From Capra hircus (lineage: Eukaryota > Chordata > Mammalia > Artiodactyla > Bovidae): a stretch of 64,000 nucleotides of DNA. How positions within the stretch are numbered: position 1 is the stretch's first letter; the number at the start of each line of letters is the position of its first letter. The notes under the pieces were generated by a model. The model was not told the origin of the DNA. It saw only the letters and a program-made list of their open reading frames with translations, and did not search any database. The position numbers and the translations under genes are program-made. The stretch covers positions 46,048,036-46,112,035 of the forward strand of contig NC_030820.1 of the NCBI RefSeq assembly GCF_001704415.2, given 5' to 3'. Positions 56,713 to 64,000 of this stretch are shown here, piece after piece.

Positions 56713-57479
56713 GTAAGCTCAATGTATTACAGTTACTACATATTGCCAGATGTAATGTGGGTGGTGGTGAAATGCATGAGTGGACACGTCTGCAGAAGCT
56801 GTGTGAATGCACAGCAGTGTATTCAGGTGTTTGTGATTGGTTGTGATATGCAGATGACCTCTTACCTCAGCCATAGATACACCCTCCAGGGCACACAATA
56901 AAATTCAGTAAAAAGTAACTCTTTTTATATTTTTAAGATAGTGTCCATTATTTAGAATGTTACAATAATTTAAAATGTAGTAACCTTTTGTAAGCCAAAT
57001 TTTGCTCATTTTTTAGGTGTTAGAAAATTTAACACTGGTTTCAAAAATCTTGGTTTTACTTTTCCTATCTTGGTTGCTAGTATTTTTTCCTTCTCTTTTA
57101 ACCTCAGTGTTTTTTCAAGTAGAGTTTTCAAAAAAGAAATAAAATTCTTAATAATTTGTATGTTGTTTATTTCCTTTGCGTTTTATGACACTGCGTATAA
57201 GAATGCTGTCTTCATAATTCTGCTTTATAGCAGTCATTTGGGCTTGACAGGCTTAAATTTCTTCCATTAATTTAGCATCAGGAAAGTTGTATTGTGATTA
57301 ATGTTTAACTTTTTGAGTATTTTTTCCTCCACCATCTGGATTCCAGTTGTTTCCTACTGATTCCCTAACTATAATTTTTTTTAAAGAAAATTATCAGCAA
57401 GTGTTGTTGCTGGGACACCAGTTCAGGATACATGTGGATTGCTGATGATGACAATCCAAACTATAATATTTATATATCA

Positions 57480-57640
57480 CTTTATATTTTCAAGTACTTG
57501 CAATGGTGTTACCTCAGTTGGTTTTTATAACAGAAAGGTGACATACATATGGCTATTTCATGCTGCAGAAGAGGAAGCTGAGACTGCAAAAAGTGAAGTA
57601 GCTCAGACACTTCACATGGAGGCAGGTGGATCAACCCTGT
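57480..57640 (+). repeat. MIR-like fragment
   Basis: gcagaagaggaagctgagactgcaaaaagtgaagtagctcagacac resembles the MIR core (cagaggaagctgaggctcagagaggttaagtaacttgc). Diverged. Confidence 0.5.
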
Positions 57641-60127
57641 GACCCTCTCAGTGTTGTGAGTCTTTCCCTTACTGAGGACTTGAAGGATAAGCCGCCACCC
57701 TTCCCACCAAGCTCAGGAGCTGCGTGCTTGACTTCCTGGCCCAGCTCTCCTTTCTAGATGGGAAGATGGCATAAGACAGACTTTATGGCGTCAGGAATCT
57801 TTATGTGCAGAAGCAAGAAGAATGGACTGGAGAAACTAGGAAGAAGGCCAGTGCAGCTTCAGTGCTGCGCCTTCTGCCTTCTTGGCTGTCTCAGGCCTGA
57901 TGCCTGGGACAGTGTGTGGGGGTGGAATGAAGACGGGTTTGTAACCAAGTTTACATTCTGTGTTTTCACAGGTAGTTTTATCCTCACACATACCAAGAGC
58001 TTGTCTTACGTTATTCAGGCATCTCAGAGGCCCCTTTCAGATTAATTAGAAGGGTAGCACATACATATGTGTTGTCAACTTGCTGTGGAATGCTAAGATT
58101 TACTCCCTTGTCATGATTGTGTTGTGCATTTTATATATCATGCACACACATGTAGATACATGTACATAGTCACATATATGGGAGACATGCAGGTAGAGAC
58201 CCACATGTACACACACACAGACATATGTGTAGGCATGTGCATAGACAGACAGTAGACAAGTGCTCACTCTCATCCATATCTTTTGGCACTTGGACTTTAT
58301 CCTGAAGATGATAGGGTTCCATTCAAAGGTTTTAAGCGAGTCACAATTGGAGCAGGTTGGGGTTTGCAGATGACTTTGGTAGCACTGTGGAATATGAGTT
58401 AGAAGGGAGGATCTGGAAGCCCCTGGACACCTGAGGTATTTGTACAGGATATGAATCAGTGCCAGTGAGACATGAGATGTGGTGAGTTAAGGGTAGGGGT
58501 GTGTGAGACAGGGGGTTTTGGTGACCCTGAGATATCTAGGTTGTACAGCTGTATAGATGATCCTCTCTGGATCTGCCATTCCAGAATTCATTTTCCCATT
58601 TGTAGGTTAAAGGTGGTGGAATTTGCTCCAGCTATTTACTTACTGTGTAGAGAATACATGAAAAATAGTACAGGTATTCCTTCAATTATCATGTAAGATG
58701 TGAAAAATATTATTCCATATATAGTTAAAAAAATTTGTTTTTAATTTACACTCTTAATTTTGAATAAATAATGACTACTTAGTTTTAAGGAGCAGACATA
58801 TCCAGAGGATCTTTCCATGTGGTTTTGAAAGCTCAGCTGGGTTCTCATTTTCTTTAACTGACTCAGTGCCACCATCATATGGGATGACATCCACCCTAGA
58901 GGAAAGCTAAGGAGGGCCTTTGGGGCATCCCTGGGCTCATTTGATAGTCTCCTTTGCTATGTCATTATCTGCTGTTCCTGGTTTTAAAATACTCTAATTA
59001 GTTTTCTTAATTTAGGCATTTCAATGCTAAGTTACTTTCTTTTAGAGTTTATGCTCATATATTGTTTTTTTTAAGTGGTATAAAATCTTAGAAGCTTGTT
59101 TTAATCTGTTTTGAGTGTACATGTTTCAGGATTTTATTTTCTCCTTGTACCAGCACAGAAGATAAAGGACATTTAAGAGAAAAGGTTTTGTGACTCTCAG
59201 AATATTTTGCTTTCTGAAATTCTTTGACCACTAGCAGTAGAGTTACTTTAGTTGTTTCGGTGACCAAATTTATCAGCCAGGAGGTAATTCTGTTATCCTT
59301 TAGACAGTTGACCTAATTAACAGTCAATGTGGTCAGCCATATAGCCACAGACTTAATATCTCTTGGCTATATATTTTCATTTCTAAACCCATTGCCTTAC
59401 ATGGTAATGAACTCCTACTGGAATTCTTTATAGAGTAATGTGTACCTCTCTTTTTAAATAATTTCCTTTGGGAACTAAAATTTGATTTGGAAAGTGAATG
59501 AATAAATAGGCATTTACCAGGTACCTAGAAAACATCTACCTTTTGTGCTCATTCCAGCTCGAATGTCATGGAGTGCTGTCTTCCTCCAGGAGGAAGAGCT
59601 CAGAGGCCAGGGAGCTGTAGGGGTGATTCAAAACCCTTTCAGGAAGGTCTGTGAGGACAAGCCATTTTCGGGATAATGCTAACACATTACTTGCCTCTTT
59701 TAGTCTTTTGTGAATGTACAGTGGGTTTTTCCAGAGGCTGCCTGACATGATGATGTTATCATTCTTATAAGCCAGTAGAATCCGTGATTATGAAGTCATG
59801 TATTTTTAAAAGTTTTTCAGTTTCCTTTCTAATTCAGTAAATATCAAAGCATTAATCCTATAAGTAAAACTTCAAAGTTTTTCATCAATTTTGGGGTATA
59901 AATCAAAAAATAACATTTTCTTACTTAAAAGGCTTAAATCAGACTGCATACTCCACTTAGCATTCCTAGACAGCGTTACAAGCTGTCTCTGTAAAGCTGA
60001 ATCATCCAGCATGATGGTCAGTATGCACAAGAGAAATTTTATATTTAAATTAATGAAATTAAATAAGATTTGACATTCTGTTTCTGTGCTTTTTTTTACT
60101 AGCCACGTTTTAAGATAAGTGACTACT
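57641..60127. other. Intronic sequence, partly old repeat-like
   Basis: 58140-58255 is a degenerate ACAT/ACAC-rich stretch. 58270-58500 (ggactttatcctgaagatgatagg, aaggttttaagcgagtcac) resembles the same unnamed mammalian repeat as 6.9-7.1 kb. No gene. Confidence 0.45.
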
Positions 60128-60200
60128 ATACTGGGCAGTGCAGATATGGAAAATCACCACCACAACAGAAAGTTGTCTTTCATAGTGCTGTGCTAGGTTG
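60128..60200 (-). repeat. Fossil DNA-transposon-like fragment
   Basis: actgggcagtgcagatatggaaaatcacc then agaaagttgtctttcatagtgctg matches, in reverse, the repeat type seen at 10265-10420. Confidence 0.4.
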
Positions 60201-60707
60201 TGCTGAAGGTTGTGTAAATATGGAGGAGAAGGCAGAAGATGTAGCTGAAGACAGTTTTTAAAGGTCGTCTTGTTGAAAACTAATAAAGCTTGATATTAAT
60301 GCCTAGTCATTTAACAGAAAAAAAACACAGAGTTGGATTTCAGAAATATGTATAGGTAGTTGGGTTGAGGTAGGTTTCTGGTTGAAGCAGGGACGTGTTA
60401 AGAGGATTTGTATTTCAGGTAAAAAAAAAAAAGTGATTAATCAATTTATGGAATACACCAAAACAGTACTTAGACATTGATACAGTAGTTACCAAAAAAT
60501 ACTTATATTGGGTAGGAAGAGATCCTGGAAATTAAGTAAGGATTTAACTTAAGAAGCCAGAAAAGAGAAACTGAATGAGTTTACAAAAAGAAGAAATGAG
60601 AAAATAATCAGAAAAAAATTGGACTAGAGGATGTAGATTTGGTTTCCACTTGGGCGTGTGGTGGAAGCACAGAAATCCTCATACACATCCTTACACAAGA
60701 AAAGGCT

Positions 60708-61735
60708 TCAGTTCAGTGCAGTCCCTCAGTCGTGTCTGACTCTTTGAGACCCTGTGGACTGCAGCACACCAGGCCTGCCTGTCCATCACCAACTCCCAGA
60801 GCTTGCTCAAACTCATGTCCATCTGTCAGTGATACCATCCAACCATCTCATCCTCGTCATCCCCTTCTTCTCCTGCCTTCAATCTTTCCCAACATCAGGG
60901 TCTTTTCCCATGAGTCTGTTCTTCACATCAGGTGGCCAAAGTATTTGAGTTTCAACTTCAACATCAGTCCTTCCAGCAAATATTCAGGACTGATTTCCTT
61001 TAGGGTTAACTGGTTGGATCTCCTTGCATTCCAAGGGACTCTCAAGAGTCTTCTCCAACATCACGGTTCAAAAGCATCAATTCTTCTGCTCTTTTTTTTT
61101 TTTTAATTTTTTTATTCTTTTTAAATTTTAAAATCTTTAATTCTTACATGCGTTCCCAATTTATAGTCCAACTCTCACATCCATACATGACTACTGGGAA
61201 AGCCATAGTTTTGAATAGACGGACCTTTGTTGGTAAAGTCGTGTCTCTGCTTTTTAATATGCTGTCTAGATTGGTCATAGCTTTTCTTCCAAGGAGCAAG
61301 CATCTTTTAATTTCATGGCTGCAGTCACCATCTGCAGTGATTTTGGAGCCCAAGAAAATAAAGTCTCACTGTTTCCACTGCTACCCCATCTATTTGCCAT
61401 GAAATGATGGGACCGGATGCCATGATCTTAGTTTTCTGAATGTTGAGTTTTAAGCCAACTTTTTCACTGTCCTCTTTCACTTTCATCAAGAGGCTCTTTA
61501 GTTCTTCTTCACTTTCTGCCATAAGGGTGGTGTCATCTGCGAATCTGAGGTTCTTGATATTTCTCCCAGAAATCTTGATTCCAACTTGTGTTTCATCCAG
61601 CCTGGCATTTGTCCTGATGTACTCTGCATATAAGTTAAATAAGCAGGGTGACAATACATTTTTCCCGATTTGGAACCAGTCTGTTGTTCCATGTCAAGTT
61701 CTAACGGTTATTTCTTGACCTGCCAGCAACCCTTC
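60708..61735 (-). mobile_element. BovB LINE fragment with RT remnant, antisense
   Basis: Reverse BovB. The minus strand encodes LRFADDTTLMAESEEELKSL (about 61500-61560, Y to F in the YADD box), then KITADGDCSHEIKR and VVMYGCESWTI. The frame is then broken at about 61160 by an inserted L1 tail. The BovB continues with CWRRLLRV-like remnants to the ttcagttcag end at 60708. Inactive. Confidence 0.9.
61088..61163 (-). mobile_element. Short L1 3' terminus nested in BovB, antisense
   Basis: A T-rich run followed by aaattttaaaatctttaattcttacatgcgttccc is the antisense of the ruminant L1 3' end with its A tail. It replaces or interrupts the BovB sequence between ttcttctgctc and ttatagtccaactctc. A minimal, severely 5'-truncated L1 insertion. 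Confidence 0.7.
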
Positions 61736-61974
61736 TTTGAAGCATTAAAGAACTGAGGTCATCAGGCAAACTGCTGACCCCAGAATTGGGTGTGGATAAT
61801 GGAAACTCTGAAAGACTAGACACATTGCTAGAATTCAGAAACACTGTAGCAGAAATGAAGAATTAACTCATTGATAGACTGAAGGTGGATAGGTCAGAAA
61901 CTCAGGTCTGCATAAAGAAAGGAAGAATGCTAGAGAAGGAATAGATGAAGATAAAATCCTTAGTTTTTCTTATT

Positions 61975-62178
61975 CTTAATGGTAAAGAACCCTCCTGCCA
62001 GTGCTGGAGTCTTAAGAGATGTGAGTTCAATCCCTGGGTCGGGAAGATCTCCTGGAGAAGGGCATGGCAACCTTCTCCAGTATTCTTGCCTGGAGAATCC
62101 ATGGACAGAGGAGCCTGGTGGTCTGTGGTCCATAGGATTGCAATGAGTCAGACACAACTGAAGTGACTAACACACACA
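61975..62178 (+). mobile_element. Bov-tA SINE, sense
   Basis: Diverged tRNA-like head (aatggtaaagaaccctcctgcc) through gagttcaatccctgggtcgg to gagtcagacacaactgaagtgac, followed by a short acacacac tail. Inserted in the old L1. Confidence 0.9.
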
Positions 62179-62223
62179 ATTGATCTTACAGATAAACATT
62201 TGGGTGATGATAGCATATTAATT

Positions 62224-62256
62224 CGGACATGACTGAAGCGACTTAGCAGCAGCAGC
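62224..62256 (+). mobile_element. 33-bp Bov-A2 3' end with perfect 12-bp TSD
   Basis: cggacatgactgaagcgact-type end plus tagcagcagc is all that remains of a Bov-A2. The flanks agcatattaatt at 62212-62223 and 62257-62268 are identical, showing that this was a genuine, extremely 5'-truncated insertion and not an eroded longer one. Confidence 0.9.
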
Positions 62257-64000
62257 AGCATATTAATTAGTGAATGAATGAAAACAATGTTACAGGAGAG
62301 AGGAACTAGAAATACTCTGTTGTAAGGTATTCATACCACCCTAGAGTTACAGTGTTATTTGAAAGTGAACTCAGATTAATTGTGAAATATATATAATGAA
62401 CTCAAGGGCAACCACTGAAAGCAGTTTAAACATGAAGCATAATTGATAGGCCAGAAGAGAAGAAGAATGGGATCTTATAAAATACTTAGTTAAAGCTAGA
62501 AAAGGCAGGAAAAGAGTGGAAGACAAATAAAGAACAAATACAACAAACAGAAAACAGTAACAAACATGGTAAATAGTAATCCAAGTATATCAATAATAAC
62601 TTTGTTAGTAAGTGGTCTAAGTACACCAGATAGAAGGTGGAGACTGTCAAGAGTGGGTAAGAAGCAGAACCCACTTATATTGTCTATTTGAGAAATCCAC
62701 TTGAAATAGAAAGACACAGATGTAGAAAGATACAGTGCAGACACTAATCCAGAAGCATGAGTAACTATATTAATTTCACATAGAGCAGACTTCAGAGCAA
62801 GGAAAATTATCAGAGAAAAGAGCATTGCATAATTGTAAAGGTGTCATAATCCTTAATGTGTACATGCCCAACAACAAAATATGAAAAAACATGTGAGATA
62901 AGAACCAGTAAAACAAGAATAAATGGACAAAGACTTTAACATCTCTGTATTGATAACTGACAGATCCAGCAGGCAGAAAGTCAGTAAGGGCATCAGTCAA
63001 CTGGATTTAATTGACATCCAATAGTAACAGAATACACGTTTTCATGCTGGATACCCCAAGATAGACTATATTCTGGGCCTTAAAACACCTTATAACACTG
63101 AAAGTGGTAGAAATCAAAGTATACTCTCAGACCACAATGGAATTAAACTGGAAATCAGTAATAAAACTGGGAAATCCCCACATACTTTGAGGTTAAACTG
63201 CACACTGCTAAATAACATTTGGGTCAAAGAAGAAGTCTAAGAAGTTTTAAAATATTTTGAATTGAAGAGAAAATGAAAATACAGAGGATCAAAATTTGTG
63301 GGATGTAACAAAAGCATTGCTTAGAGGAAGACGTACAGCATTGAATGGTATAGTTGAAAAGCTTCAAGATGCATTAAGAAGCCAGGAAAAGTAGGGAAAG
63401 TAAATTAAAAGAGGAAAATAAATAAAAGGAGAAACAATGAATTTGAAAACAAAGCAATAGAGAAAATCAAGCCTAAATCCTATTTTTTTAAAAGAGCATT
63501 AAAACTGATACTCTAGGCAGGTTAAGAAAAAAATAGAAAACACACAAGTTACTAAATCAGAAATGAAAAAATTAACATTACTATTAATCCCATAGACAAT
63601 AAAAGAATATTAAGGATATTACAGGCAACTCTGTGAATACAAATACAAAAACCTAGATGAAAATGACCCATTCCTTGAAAGACACAATCTGCCAAAACTC
63701 ACCCAAGAAGAAAGAGACCATCTAAATAGGCCTATGTCTGTTAACAACACTGAAACGATTATAGCCTTCCAAAGCACCAGGCCCAGATAGGTTCACTGCT
63801 GAGTCTATCAGAAATTTATGGAAGAAGTTGTACCTGTGTCCTGTATTCTCTTTGTGCAGATAAAAGCAGAGGGGCTACTTCCTAATTTATTCTATGTGGC
63901 AAGCATTAACCTAATACAAAAACTAAACAAAGATATTACAAGAAAGGAAATCTACAGACTGGTATCTCTCATGAACATAGGTGCAAAATTCCTCAACAAA

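Larger units (their letters stand above)
56713..64000 (+). other. DIP2C: DIP2C downstream intron (5' part)
   Basis: Starts at the strong donor GTAAGC and runs off the window. No exon starting with the expected DVHTEAVQ sequence was found before 64000. It contains a MIR-like fragment, a fossil DNA-transposon-like fragment, BovB, Bov-tA and Bov-A2 remnants and an L1 ORF2 fragment. Confidence 0.85.
61750..64000 (+). mobile_element. Old L1 LINE (ORF1-side and ORF2 endonuclease region), sense, runs off window
   Basis: The series gtattcataccaccctagagttacagtg, aagtggtctaagtacaccagat, acttcagagcaaggaaaattatcagag, cagatccagcaggcagaaagtcagtaagg, agatagactatattctgggcc, tctcagaccacaatggaattaaactgg, aaatttgtgggatgtaacaaaagc, tgaaagacacaatctgccaaaactcaccc and aggcccagataggttcactgctg follows L1 ORF2 from the endonuclease domain toward the RT domain. 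The SDHNGIKLE endonuclease signature is readable at about 63128-63154. No long open frame survives. A Bov-tA and a tiny Bov-A2 interrupt it. Confidence 0.85.

Noticed and set aside
56250..56846. 198-codon open frame running through the second DIP2C exon
   Set aside because: Only 56602-56712 is coding by splice sites and homology; the rest is intronic readthrough in the same frame.

Overview
This window is vertebrate nuclear DNA from a ruminant, almost certainly a pecoran (cattle, sheep, goat or deer type). The evidence is the dense load of ruminant-restricted retroelements: BovB (RTE) LINE fragments, tRNA-derived Bov-tA SINEs and Bov-A2 SINEs. One cetartiodactyl CHR-type SINE and older mammalian L1, L2, MIR and LTR fossils are also present. 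There are no prokaryotic genes, operons or CRISPR arrays. Nearly every open reading frame in the window is chance or a retroelement remnant.

The only host gene recognised is DIP2C (disco-interacting protein 2 homolog C), read on the + strand. Two short coding exons are certain in structure. One at 43935-44006 encodes the hallmark GDITQKGYEKKRSKL stretch of the DMAP1-binding domain. One at 56602-56712 encodes the following basic, serine-rich linker. Both are bounded by good splice sites, both lie between phase-1 introns, and their reading frames join exactly (arginine codon a|gg). Exon 1 lies upstream of the window and the next coding exon (expected to begin DVHTEAVQ) lies beyond 64000. So 1-43934 is the 3' part of a very large first coding intron, 44007-56601 is the next intron, and 56713-64000 is the start of the following one.

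The most interesting signal is in the middle intron. At 45542-45709 there is a 168-bp segment with a strong acceptor and donor and 15 CpG dinucleotides. It has the right length and phase, and it is open in the frame that would insert 56 in-frame residues between the two DIP2C exons. It looks like an alternative (cassette) DIP2C exon.

The rest of the window is intronic repeat landscape. 3.7-6.3 kb: two BovB fragments in opposite orientation. 7.2 and 12-13.7 kb: Bov-tA copies, one of them inside an old L1. 14.3-16.5 kb: a nested cluster with Bov-A2, Bov-tA and BovB (itself split by another Bov-tA) inside one L1 3' UTR. 20.9 kb: Bov-A2. 22.1-22.5 kb: MaLR-like LTR. 26.4-26.7 kb: solo ERV-type LTR. 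29 kb: CHR SINE and Bov-tA. 31.7-33.8 kb: antisense L1 with four later insertions, including two head-to-tail Bov-A2 copies sharing one target site. 35.6-36.3 kb: L1 and a near-perfect palindrome. 40.6-42.5 kb: an L1 5' end in antisense flanked by a 14-bp duplication. 49.1-50.0 kb: inverted Bov-tA pair. 52.9-54.1 kb: BovB with recognisable reverse transcriptase. 54.9-55.4 kb: L1 tail with a telomere-like motif. 60.7-64 kb: BovB, SINEs and an L1 ORF2 fragment running off the window. All repeat family names are from memory of consensus patterns and none was checked by search.
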